DNA of 64,000 bases from Primulina eburnea (Eukaryota > Streptophyta > Magnoliopsida > Lamiales > Gesneriaceae). Below, in pieces: positions 12,799 through 24,161 of this stretch; position 1 is the stretch's first letter, and each line of letters opens with the position of its first letter. The stretch spans positions 45,836,047 through 45,900,046 of the forward strand of contig NC_133103.1 in NCBI RefSeq assembly GCF_022965805.1. Direction: 5' to 3'. The translations under genes were made by a program, and so were the position numbers. Below the pieces are notes generated by a model. That model was given only the letters and a program-made list of their open reading frames with translations. It did no database searches and was not told the DNA's origin.

Positions 12799-13380
12799 CT
12801 TGTAAGAAGTTCCGTAAAAAGGGGAGAATAGACTTTCAAGTCATTCTTTGTTGAACTTGTTTACAAATAGTGGTGGAGCATCTGTGAATAAATAAAAGAA
12901 AATTTTCTCATGGAATCTTTTGCAACTGATGTGCTTTTAAGAGATGTTTTGTCTTGATAGCCGAATGGATGACGTGTAGAGTGTGTTTATTAAATATTTC
13001 GATACTTTGATGTTATTTGGAAAGTATGGGTGTCAATGAGCAATTGTGATAGCGTGTGATGATAATATTGAAGGAAACATGCTATTTAGCTGTTGTGTTT
13101 TTTAATTCACTTTTACAGAAATTTGGGCAGAGTTTCCCTTGTAATCTTGACATCCCAGAAATACAAATCTATACAAACACCAGTGGACAAACCCAAGCAC
13201 ATATATAATATAATTCCAGCACCCAAAATTTATCGGTAAGCCAAATCATGCCAAAGAAATACAACAAATTAAAAGAACTCACATAAGACGGTCTGAGCAT
13301 CGAACAAAATAAAAAACTGAAATATTAAATGGTGGTGCATGAGCATTTAAGAAAGGTCACGATGGCGTAATTCCTCCCAC
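12799..13380. other. Spacer between Tat pol and the antisense ORF
   Basis: No coding sequence is recognised. It is probably the untranslated 3' region of the Tat element. Confidence 0.45.
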
Positions 13381-16050
13381 TTAGACAGGCACTCTGCTAT
13401 GTTCTGTGGTTTTTAGGGCGTCTTCCCATTGTTGATATGCATGTTTTTGACTTACTAAATCTTCGCCCAGGCCTTGGATATCAATCTTGAATCTATCAGT
13501 GGAAGCCTTTAAAACCTCACTGTCATGTAGAAGGGTTACCATGTCAACTTTGTGTTGGACGAGTTACATCTCTAACTTCTTCACTAATTCCTCCTTGGCG
13601 TCAAACTCCGAGTTTTTTTTTATTTAAAGTGGACATAGCGACTTTTCTTTCAGATAGCATGCCATCCAATTTCTTCTTTTGCTCCTTGAAGTTCTGCACC
13701 TGAATTAACGTCTCCGAACACGTAGAACTGGAGTCCTGAAAAGCCGAGAATATGGTTGGCAAAGCATTCAGCACGTCATGTAGTGGGGATAGGGGGAAAT
13801 CAGGGCTGCTTTTCAAAATAGACACAGCAGACAAAATGGTGGTCTTTTCCAAGTTCTCTAAGGCATTGAGATTCATGTTCAGAAAATTCTGCAGTGAAGC
13901 TTTTGCGGTGGCTAGCTCCAATCCAGAGGGGAGATCCGAAGAAGAGGCCACATGGGATGGTCCTGAGTCTAGGAATCTGAAGTCGAAGTCCAAGTCCAAA
14001 ATCTCTTCGACAGAAGAAACCATTGCCCGTCGTGTTGATAAATCCTACAATGACAAAGAGGAAGTGAGATCCAAATGATAACGAAAGGAAGAATAGAATG
14101 GTTATTACCTGAGAATGAGAGTCAGTCGTCAAAGGTTTTTCTGCCACGTCATCAGAATGACTTTTTGGGAGAACTTTCCTGCGTTTAAGTGAGGCCAAAG
14201 AAATAGCCAATCGGACATAATCATCTAACTCGGTTTCTTGATCAGCAGAAGGACCAGAGGTTGAGGAGGAGTGATCACTTTCCACTATCATAGTACCAAC
14301 CACAGGAGTGGAAGTGAGTGGGGGAATTGCATGAGGTAGTTGGGTGGTGGATCGAGTTCGTCTCCTCAATGGTTGAGCCACATATTCATTTTTTCCTCGT
14401 TTAGGAGTATGCAATTTGAACATGGTTGACTTGTGGCTCTGTACCCTTTTTGTTGTTTCGGGCAACTGACAAATCCAGCGCTTTCGAACATCTCGAGTAC
14501 CTGCAAAAAAAACATAACACATCTTAGGCAGTGATTATAACAAACCACAACAAAAGTATAAGGACAAATGTGTGTACCCGAAAGCTTTAACGCTGTAGGA
14601 ACAAGGGAAGTGTACTTCACAGCCCACCAATCAGAATAGTCGTCTGATACGGTAATGGGATGATTAATGACAGTGCTCTTGAAGAATTTCGCTTGCTCGG
14701 ACAAATCGATGAGAGACAATGAAGTGAATTTTCTCTGGGAAAGTTCTGTTTTCATCATGTCGTTGATGGAATGTGGCAGATGCAATGTTATAGAAGGGAG
14801 ACTCGGGACCAAACCGAGCTGAGAATGGTACAATGCTGGATTGTAAAACTCAAAGAAATGTGCTTTGATCACGAGTAGATGTCACATCACACACTAAGAA
14901 TCTCGGGTGAAGAATGGTTACTCGGACAGCATCGACGATGGATTGTGCAGCAGACTTCCTCACAGTGGCCATGTGTTCAATCCACGGGTAATCTTCGACC
15001 TTAATTGTGAAGCAAAGTGGACGACGGGCTGGCTTATCAAATGGTAAGGACTGAAGTAAGGAAAAAGTATCCGCGACAGTGAAGTCACTTTGACAGGACA
15101 TGAGGTCCTTCCACGACAAATGTTCAGTGAGAGAGCCAGGAGGAAATGCTAGTTCAAGGAAGTAAGAAAACAGCCATACTTGAAGAATCCACATGGATCC
15201 GTTGTGCTTACAAAGGGGTGTGTCATTTACACCGACATTCAACCATCGGTAAAGTGAGCCTAAGAGCATCACACCGAGACCATGGACATGCCCAACACTT
15301 AAAGACCTAGCAAGAGCTAAATATTCCATGGTGGGCTTGCCAGAAGAGGGACAGAAGAGGTATTTACATATCAGCATCCACATGAAATATATGCGCTCCT
15401 CGCTGGTGGGAGAAGTTATTCTAAGAGCACACCAAGATCGGATAACTTGGGAATAGGATGATGGATTCAGGTATTGCTCGGAAAGCTGAGGCAAGTCTTG
15501 AGTATTCACTAAACTAGGAAATTCATTCCCTAGAAGTGGAAAACCCGTGAACCAAAGGATATCCTGCAAAGTTATAGACATGGGACCACAAAGAAGTATG
15601 AAAGAATTAAAAGGATGAGCCCACAGGCAGGTAGCACCCTCAAGAAGATCTATATTGAAAGAGTGTCAAAAGTAGACATTTGAATGAGTTGGTAAAGACC
15701 TTGTTTCCGCCAGGTACTACCATCAAACTTTTTCAACCGGTCTACCCAAGTGTTTCAATTTGCATCACCTCGTGGTAACACAAAAGGTGGCGCCACCTTA
15801 CGATCTAACAACAAAAAACTAGACTCCGGAGTAGATAAGGAGAACAATATGTTGGCAGTCTCCACAGAGAGAGGGATATGACTGTAAGAAGAGTCAATGA
15901 GGGGATTGAAAACTTCCACTATGGTGGAATCGTCGCAGATGATCGTCGAAGGCTTGCAAAATGACACAAAATTCAAGGTAAGGCAAATGGGACTTAACGA
16001 ACTAGAACTTGATGGAATTAAAAGTACCTAAGACCAGACATCATAGGAGC
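13381..16050 (-). pseudogene. Plant mobile domain (aminotransferase-like) ORF, antisense to Tat pol, copy 1
   Basis: This frame resembles retroelement-associated plant mobile domain proteins (PMD, also called aminotransferase-like). The N-part holds WVDRLKKFD; the middle has SITLQDILWFTGFPLLGNEF, then WCALRI, YLFCPSSGKP and VGHVHGLG. The middle exon ends at 14578; a 77-bp intron (14577-14501, GT...TTTTTTGCAG) and a 64-bp intron (14108-14045) follow. The C-part is acidic and coiled-coil rich (from MVSSVEEILDLD at about 14023) and would run on to a TAA at 13381-13383. Lesions: a frame change near 15690, a homopolymer-A frameshift at about 13615, and an in-frame TAA at about 13565. Its position and antisense orientation after a Tat pol match the extra ORFs known in that lineage. 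The function of such ORFs is unknown. Confidence 0.7.
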
Positions 16051-18708
16051 TGAGGGAGAAAGTTGGGTTCAACAGTTAGGAAAGCGTGTGTCCACGAGCG
16101 AAAGGTCACTGGTTGTCCCTACAAATCAAAACACGCAAGCTTCCTCACATTTCAAACAAGAAAAATCCCTAAGGGAGGAAGCTTTCACACATAACGAATT
16201 ACAAAGAACCGCCAATGCATAAGGATTATCACCAAAGGATGCGCAAGAGTATATAAACAGCAAGAAGCCTACCCAAATATGTCAACGAAAAATATTGAAT
16301 AAACACATAGAGCATCATATAATTGATTCTACCATGTTAATTAAATGATAGAATCTGATAGTCTACATGTTCCCTGGAGTGGCACGGCTAGTGAGTGGCG
16401 AGTGGAAGAATCACAAACTAACAAATGGAAGCCCACGCTACTTGAAGAGCAGAACCCACCGAAATGTAAGCGGAGTCCACGATATCCCGAAGGGCATTGT
16501 GGCGAGAACAAGCCACAGGCCGCGATTCGTAGTCAGCTAAAGTCGTTTGAGCGATTGGCGAAATCGATGAACGAAGGATGTCGAGGGACGACGACGCTTC
16601 TATTGCCCGGCGTAGGGTTAGTGGTAGGTGGAAAATTAAGGGGTAATGGAAAAGAAGAAGGAAGGTAGTGCGTGAGATTTTGAGGACTTGGTGCGGAAAT
16701 CGAGCGGTTAAGGGTGGAGAATGAGATTATTGAGGGGAATGAAGATAAACTAGAATCTTTGATTGCGAAGGAATTATATTTGTGGATCTCATGTTGAGGA
16801 ACACCAAAAGAATCGATATGCTCAGGAAGTGTGCGAGGGAATTTTATTTTTTGAAATGTGAGGAAGCTTGCGTGTTTTGATTTGTAGGGACAACCAGCGA
16901 CCTTCCACTTGTGGACACACGCTTTCCTAACTGTCGAACCCAACTTTCTCCCTCAGCTCCTAGGATGTCTGCTCTTAGCTACTTTTAATTCCACCAAGTT
17001 CTAGTTTGTTAAGTCTCATTTGCCTTACTTTGAATTTTGTATCATTTGCAGGCCTTCGACGATCATCTGCGACGATTCCACCTCAATGGAAGTTTTCAAT
17101 CCCCTCATTGACTCTTCTTATTTTCACATCCTTCTCTCTGCTGAGACTGCCAACATGTTGTCCCCCTTATCTACTCTGGAGTCTAGTGTTTTGTTGTTAG
17201 ATCGCAAGGTGACGCCACCTTTTGAGTACGCAAAATTTAAATATTTACCACGAGGTGATGCAAATTGGAACACGTGGGTAGACCGGTTGAAAAAATTTGA
17301 TGTAGTACCTGACGGAAACAAGGTCTTTACCAACTCATTCAAATGTATACTGTTAACACTACTTTCAATATAGATCTTCTTGAGGGTGCTATCAGACTGT
17401 GGGCTCCTCCTTGTAATTCTTTCATACTTCCTTGTAGTCCCATGTCTATCACTTTGCAGGATATCCTTCAATTCACGGGTCTTCCACTTCTAGGAAATTA
17501 ATTTCCTAGTTTAGTGAATACTCAAGACTTGCCTCAGCTTTCCGAACAATACCTGAATCCATCATCATATTCCCAAGTTATCCGGTCTTGGTGTGCTCTT
17601 AGAATAACTTCTCCCACCAGCGAGGAGCGCATATCTTTCATGTGGATGCTGATATATAAATACCTCTTCTGTCCCTCTTCTGGCAAGCCCACCATGGAAT
17701 ATTTAGCTCTTGCTAGGTCTTTAAGTGTTGGGCATGTCCATGGTCTTGGTGTGATGTTCTTAGGGTCATTTACCGATGGTTGAATGTCGCTGTAAATGAC
17801 ACACCCCTTTCTAAGCTCAACGCAGCCATGTGGATTCTTCAAGCATGGTTGTTTTCTTACTTCCCTGAACTAGCAACTCCTCCTGGCTCTCTCACTGAAC
17901 ATTTGTCGTGGAAGGACCTTATGTCCTGTCAAAGTGACTTCACTGTCACAGATATTTTTTCCTTCTTTCAGTTCTTACCATTTGATAGGCCAACCCGTCG
18001 TCCACTTTGCTTCACAATTAAGGTCGTAGATTACCCGTGGATTGAACATGTGGCCACTGTGAGGAAGACTGCAGCACAATCCATCGTCGATGATGTCCGA
18101 GTAACCATTCTTCACCCGAGATTCTTAGTATGTGATGTGACATCTCCTCGTGATCAAACACATTCCTTTGAGTTTTACAATCCAGCATTGTACCATTCTC
18201 AGCTCGGTTTAGTCCCGAGTCTCCCTTCTAGAACATTGCATCTGCCACATTCCATCAACTACATGATGAAAACAGAACTTTCCCAGAGAAAATTCACTTC
18301 ATTGTCTCTCATCGATTTGTCCGAGCAAGCGAAATTATTCAAGAGCCATGTCATTAATCATTCCATTACCGTATCAGACGGCTATTCTGATTGGTGGGCT
18401 GTAAGGTACACTTCCCTTGTTCCTACGACGTTAAAGCTTTCGGGTACGCACATTTGCCCTTATACTTTTGTTGTGGTTTGTTATAATCACTGCCTAAGAT
18501 GCGTTATTTTCTTTTTGCAGGTACTCGAGATGTTCGAAAAGCGCTGGATTTGTCAGTTGCCCGAAACAACAAAAAGGGTACAAAGCCATAAGTCGACCCT
18601 GCCAAATTGCATACCCCAAAACGAGGAAAAAATGAATCTGTGGCTCAACCATTGAGGAGACGAACTCGATCCACCACCCAAATGCCTCATGCAATTCCCC
18701 CACTCACT
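14313..18708. repeat. Large inverted repeat, about 1.85-kb arms
   Basis: The left arm (about 14313-16170) reappears inverted as the right arm (about 16830-18708), separated by about 660 bp of unrelated spacer (16170-16830). The arms contain the two PMD copies with an identically placed 77-bp intron, and their proteins differ at roughly one residue in ten. Divergence means two separate insertions or an old inverted duplication. A transcript through both arms could fold into a long hairpin. Confidence 0.85.
16960..18708 (+). pseudogene. Plant mobile domain ORF, copy 2 (inverted)
   Basis: Same protein as copy 1 on the opposite strand. An exon starts after TTTGCAG at about 17051 (RPSTIICDDS...); WNTWVDRLKKFDVVPDG is at about 17260. 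A frame change occurs near 17360, and an in-frame TAA stands where copy 1 has GAA (after PLLGN, about 17500). Long open parts are 17514-17783 and 17780-18655. The 77-bp intron is at 18444-18520. The copy stops abruptly at about 18708, so the acidic C-terminal part seen in copy 1 is missing. Each copy carries different lesions, and neither looks able to make a full protein. Confidence 0.7.
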
Positions 18709-18915
18709 TTTTAACAACATATTTAAGTTTGATGTTCTCCATGAATTCTCTCTATAATTCCTTTATTTTCCTCAGTTTATACGTTTAGTTTTGAAGTCAC
18801 ATAAAAGGAACTATAACTAACGGTCGAATCGAAACTCGCAACGTTTGATAAACGAAGTCGGATCATTCACATTTGACACGAACATGTGCCTGGAACGCCC
18901 GTAATTTTCGTGAAA

Positions 18916-18918
<3 letters not shown>

Positions 18919-18990
<72 letters not shown>
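18919..18990. repeat. (AT)n followed by (GT)n microsatellite
   Basis: About 24 AT units run directly into about 12 GT units. It lies in a spacer with no recognised gene (18710-19840). Confidence 0.95.
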
Positions 18991-19840
18991 CACGAAATTT
19001 TATATGAAATAGAACATTTTATTCCCAGATAAATTATGATCATTTACGTAGAAATTTTTATCAAGATATAAAAACAAATACTGCACCTAATAAATTAAGT
19101 TTACAATTTGACAATATTCCATATTATCGATCACCGTATATTATTTATCACTGATAACCATGAGAGTTCAATCATATAAAAGATAAATTCTTGATGTTAT
19201 ATTATTGTAATACTGAAATATGTTAAAATGTTCTTTATTTTATAAAATTCTATCATATTTAATATATTTGTATGGTTATATGTATTGTATGGATATATGA
19301 GTAAGTATCTCGTAAAACGATTTCACTGAAAAATAATATTTTTGATATAAAAAATATTCTTGTATGCATATCCCCTGCGTCGCTTTTAGATTTTACTTTT
19401 TCCTGAAAAAATATGCCCACAGCAAATAAAATCTAAAGCTTGTCTGTACAAAGAAAAATTGGAATCCTCCATAGTTTTTTTTATATTTTATTTCTTGACA
19501 CAGATTCAGTCACAATTTTATTTTATTTCCACAAATATATGGAATACAAAATTGTGAAGATGAAGAGAGCTTCCATTGCACTTGTAACACATGGAGTACA
19601 TGTTTGTAACAACGAGACTCACCGAGAAACCAAAGCGTCAGCTACAGCCGTTAAATTTTGTTATGCTATCGAGTTATGCACAACGACGACTATTTGAAGT
19701 AGGAAGTACATAAGAAATATGATAAATACCACAGGATTCCAAATTCTGTCACATTGTGAATAAGTGGTGTTGGAAAAGCGAACGAATCTTACCTGCCTTA
19801 ACGTCCGTCTAGTAAAATGCATGAAGAAGGAACTAGCAAA

Positions 19841-22358
19841 CTACTCGGGAATGGCTTTCTGCAAACTTGCCATATATGTCAAGTATATGGTCCACAAGAA
19901 CGCAAATGAACTATTCATCAAGGGCTGCAAAAGAGTGGCACATGGAAAATTTTAACAGAAGTTGTTGAGTTAAATGTAATCTCACTATTGCGGATTTAAA
20001 GCTTAGAGACTTCAAATTTCTGTACTGAACTGCCGGTATATAAAAATGTCAGGATAGACTTGGAGACGTTAAAGTACCTGCAGATGGACGGGAATGATCT
20101 TGTACGTGAAGAAATCACACATCGGCCAATATAGAAGGCCATTTAACAATGTAGGGATCAGGTCTCGCTTCAATCTGGCAACAATCTCATTCCCATTTTC
20201 ACCTTAATATAGCATTAAAGTAAAGCCATTTCAAAAGGTTGAATCAACACAAAAACAAAACTGACTATATGTATAAGTTTCTTGATATATAGAGAAACCG
20301 TTTGTTTCTTAAAGATATGATTCAACCTAGTTTGACAATGTCAACATAACAAGGAAACATTATGGCAACCAAAATCTCCCTTCACTTTTACGACCACATA
20401 CAGTAAAGCCACATTTCTTTGTTTTTTCAAGTTTTTGTCGCTACCAAAAGATTTTTTAATTTCAAAGGAGGATGATAAGGCCTCATGCTTGTCTTAGAAT
20501 GGATGCATACTTGTGTAAACTCATTATCTACAGCCAGTTGCATTATTTTGAAATTTATAATAGATCATCTTTGAATAAAAAAATTTGTTGAGCATTTTGG
20601 AATTATTCGTTTCAGATTCATAATTTTGAACTCTGTTATACCCAAAAGGTTAGATTTTTTTATGGTCTTCAGATCCTTAGAAACTGTGCTAACTGAAATG
20701 ATAATGAAACGATGGTTTATATCAAAATCTTTCAATTCATACGTGGCTTATAAAAAACCACAAGGTAAAATCCCACCATCAGGTTTAACATTACCAGCAA
20801 GAACATACAATGACAAACCCTAGAAAGATTAATTTATATTTAATCCAATCAGTTAGATTTTTCACACATTCATAGAATTTGATGTTTATCGCTGAAGTAG
20901 ATGTTTCGACATCTATATACTGCATCCTCAAGTGAGAACAAATAGCTATAACCTCAGAAGTTTTATATTCAATACTTGTGTTTGAATGGCTCGATTTGGA
21001 TTTGACAATCAATATTAAATGAATGGATTTGAAAATCAATAGATTTGGTGTGATACTTTAACAGAAATTTCAAATGCCCCTGAAATGAGCTAATAATGCA
21101 TTGGATTTGAAAGGTTTATTTCCAAAATCGTTATTTTATTCTTGTTGCCAAATGTATACGATGAATTTGGAAGATGGATTTTAAATCCATACAGCTCAAA
21201 TAGACAATCCAAATGTAGCATTGGGGAATATAAATTCAACTAATACAATCAAAATACATCGGAAGGGAACAGATAAATGACATAGATATTGACAGAACGA
21301 TATTGCTGCAATTTTAGTTTTCAAATATTGCAAAGAAAGGGTAGCCGTAGCATACCTTGAAGAGCTGCATTAAAAGAGAAGAAAATGCCATTTATAGTAG
21401 GTCCATAGAAAAGCTGTCCCATAGTCAACTTCTTGAAAGTACTTATGACATCGCGCTTTGGTACCACTCTCCCCACAAAATTAAACCAAAAATGCTGCGA
21501 CGGACCTAAAATCATCAGCCCAAAACCAGCCATCCTCAATGTCCTTATTGGATCCCATGCATCGTGTGGCTCCATAGTAATTGTCTAACAAAGTTCAGAC
21601 ACAAGTGATCAATAATCTCGATTCATAATGCTTCACACCCCGGTATTTTATAACCACACACAAAAACAAATAAACGTTTTGTATCAACAGCACAATGCAC
21701 TTTAATCAGTTAAATTTCCCAAAATTTACAACATATAATTTGACATGACTGCACATTTTTTTACTTATGATCAAATTCCGGCTGATAAAATCATAGAAAA
21801 TGAATTATTGGAGCACACAAATTAACAATATAGCCTCAATAAAGACATTATTTTTCATGCAACAATCAAAGTCTTACGGCTTCATGCCATAATCTTAAAT
21901 AGTTATGATCAACCAAAGTTAAAGAATGCCAAAATGCACTAACCATTTATACCGATCAAAGCCAATCTTTTCATTAATCAAGCTTTAATATGGCTGAATC
22001 TAATCAGAGAAACTTATGAACAGAGGAATTAACAAGCATGTAAAACCACCTGCGAGGTGACATCAGCTGCCGCGTAAATAATGGCCGAAGATATGCTCTT
22101 TGTCAAAATCGGACGCGACTCCAGCATGCCTAAATACCAAGCCAGGAGTCCCATGTTCGAATTAGCCGATTTCGACGAATACCGCTTGCACGAAATTACG
22201 AAGTACGAGGAAATTCTAAACGGGCTTCCAGAAATATTGGTTCTTTGATGGAGCTCGGACGGGCTGTGGCATTGGCGGTTGTATATGCCATAGAAACGTC
22301 GCTCCGGGTGTTGGAGAACAGCGCATTTGGCGAAGTTTGTTATGAAATCAAATCTCAT
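19841..22358 (-). CDS. Mpv17/PMP22-family membrane protein (248 aa, four exons)
   Basis: Exons: 22358-22050, 21584-21356, 20202-20078 and 19924-19841, all with GT-AG junctions in phase, stop TAG at 19841-19843. The family (mammalian Mpv17 and PMP22, yeast Sym1) comprises small proteins of four membrane spans in the inner mitochondrial or peroxisomal membrane, linked to metabolite flux under stress. Family hallmarks: WYLGMLESRPILTKS with AADVTSQ (end of exon 1), GPSQHFWFNFVGRVVPKRD and FFSFNAALQG (exon 2), LIPTLLNGLLYWPMCDFF (exon 3) and FLWTIYLTYMASLQKA (exon 4). The first about 55 residues are basic, rich in S, and lack acidic stretches, as in a mitochondrial targeting peptide. The start is the first Met of the open frame. 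The length is normal for plant members. The substrate cannot be told from sequence. Confidence 0.9.
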
Positions 22359-22359
22359 T

Positions 22360-23880
22360 TTCGTTTCTTAAATCCTTTTTAATCGCGAGAAAACACAGTA
22401 TTTGACAGAGGAAGTGGAAACTTGCGTGCCTCCGAGGGAAGCTAGAGGAAAAGGGCGGCGGAGATTGGGGAAGAACTGTGGAAGAGAAGATTCAGATTTC
22501 ACTGTAATGCCTAGGTCTAACAGCGGTGTTGTAATAGACCAAAATTTATAATTGTTAATAAACACAATTTTATTTCTTTATATCGTGAAATATAAAACCT
22601 CATATTAAGAAACATATGGTCATAAGAGATTATACAATGTTAGACTCATGATTCAGGATACGAGTGTCTTATTGTTGATATTCTCTCGTATCATCCAAAT
22701 ATCACTTTTATCATTTTCTTGTTAACGATGTCATCTTCACGACTTGATAACATATGATATATTCTTTATTTTGTGGCTCACATAGTCACATGTCAATCAC
22801 ATCAGACACCAACATGAACCGCTTAACACAATTAACTATAAAAGTATTCAGGAGATCAATTAATACCATATTTCCATCATGCAATATTAAAGAACATCAA
22901 CTTCTTAACCACTTTATATATTTACACATATCAAAAGAATAAAGTTTGTGTTATCAATATTGTATGTAAAAGTTGAAATTCTTCTTTGTTACACTAATTA
23001 GATTTTACAAAAGTATAGTATCCATTTATAAATAATATTTTTCATATAATTTATTCATATTACAATATCTAATCCACTTTAAATATTAAGAAATTCATAT
23101 ATACTCTAAAATTTACATAATTAATATAATTATATTATTGTTATTTAAAAAATAATTAAAAATTATAACAAAATAATAATTATAATCTTTATTCATATTA
23201 GTAATCGTCATTATTTTAAATTTTTTGATTAAGTTGTTGTGGCAATTAATATCCCAATTGCCATCAAGCACGACAAAGCAGATAGCCTAATCAATTAACT
23301 CGACCAAAATTTATGTGAGACGGTTTCACAAGTCGGATTTTGTGAGATATATCTTATTTGGGTTATCTATAAAAAAATATTACTTTTTTATGTTAAAAAT
23401 ATTTCTTTTTATTGTGAATATCGATAGATCAATTTATAAAGATTCACGAGATCGTCTTAAAATAGAGCTGGTCAACCTGATTTTATTCATGTTCATATGG
23501 GGCCAATAAAAAATATAGGATCCAATTTAAATTTAATTAAATAAAAAAGATTTTGACTTTTTTTTTAAATCGAAAAAAGGGAGTGGACTCTGTTAATTAG
23601 GTGAGATCACTTATTAGTTAGGTGAGATCATTTATTAGTTCATTAATTAATTAGTTATTTATATTTTATTTTTAAAAAATATTTTTTATTGATATCTGCG
23701 ATTTCATGTTTCATTTAGATATTCTTCCTAGCAAAATAATCGATTCAGGTTCAGTTATTTTTGTATTCCTGACGTAAAAAATCATTTGAAAATTTGAAGA
23801 TTTGCCGGAGAAGTAAGTATATATTCCAATGTTCCAACTTGTTTCAATTTATTTCTGGTTGTTTTTGTTAGAATTTTTGT
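22360..23880. other. AT-rich spacer upstream of the Mpv17 gene and the MULE
   Basis: 22360-22520 is probably the 5' UTR and promoter of the Mpv17 gene on the minus strand. The rest is AT-rich with no recognised coding sequence, apart from one short element copy at 23305-23465 and a TTAGTTAGGTGAGATCA duplication near 23600. Confidence 0.5.
23305..23465. repeat. Diverged copy of the GTGAGAC-palindrome MITE
   Basis: It starts TTTATGTGAGACGG and contains TTGTGAGATATATCTTATTTGGG and CTTTTTATTGTGAATATCG in the same order as the better copies at 46303-46483 and 57290-57471. The ends are degraded. Confidence 0.75.
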
Positions 23881-23908
23881 GAATGGAGTTAATGTGAGTA
23901 CTACGTTG

Positions 23909-24081
23909 TGTGGGTCGAGCAGATGTATGGAGTGTGATAGTGTGGGTCGAGCACGATGATCGGGTGTGTGTTGGTGAGCGTCATCTCTCGACCCACACCG
24001 AGACCCACATGTGGGTGTGGGTCGCGATGTGCACACACCTCGACCCACATGTGGTGTGGAAAGTGAAGAGTGGGTCGAGGT
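23909..24081. repeat. Cluster of GGGTCGAG motifs, left side of the MULE
   Basis: At least five occurrences of GGGTCGAG or its complement CTCGACCC, with GTGGGTC variants, in about 170 bp ending about 80 bp before the transposase ATG. The motif is not explained by coding sequence. Confidence 0.8.
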
Positions 24082-24161
24082 GCATCATTTTCATATAGCA
24101 TATTTTTTAAAATAAATAATATTATCTATAATATAATATTCTCATCTATATTTTGTAGGTT

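Noticed and set aside
16345..16943. Open frames (107 codons plus, 136 codons minus) in the inverted-repeat spacer
   Set aside because: They overlap on opposite strands, resemble no family, and part of the minus one lies in the arm leader region.
19440..19697. 85-codon plus-strand frame downstream of the Mpv17 gene
   Set aside because: No recognisable domain; it probably overlaps the 3' UTR of the minus-strand gene.
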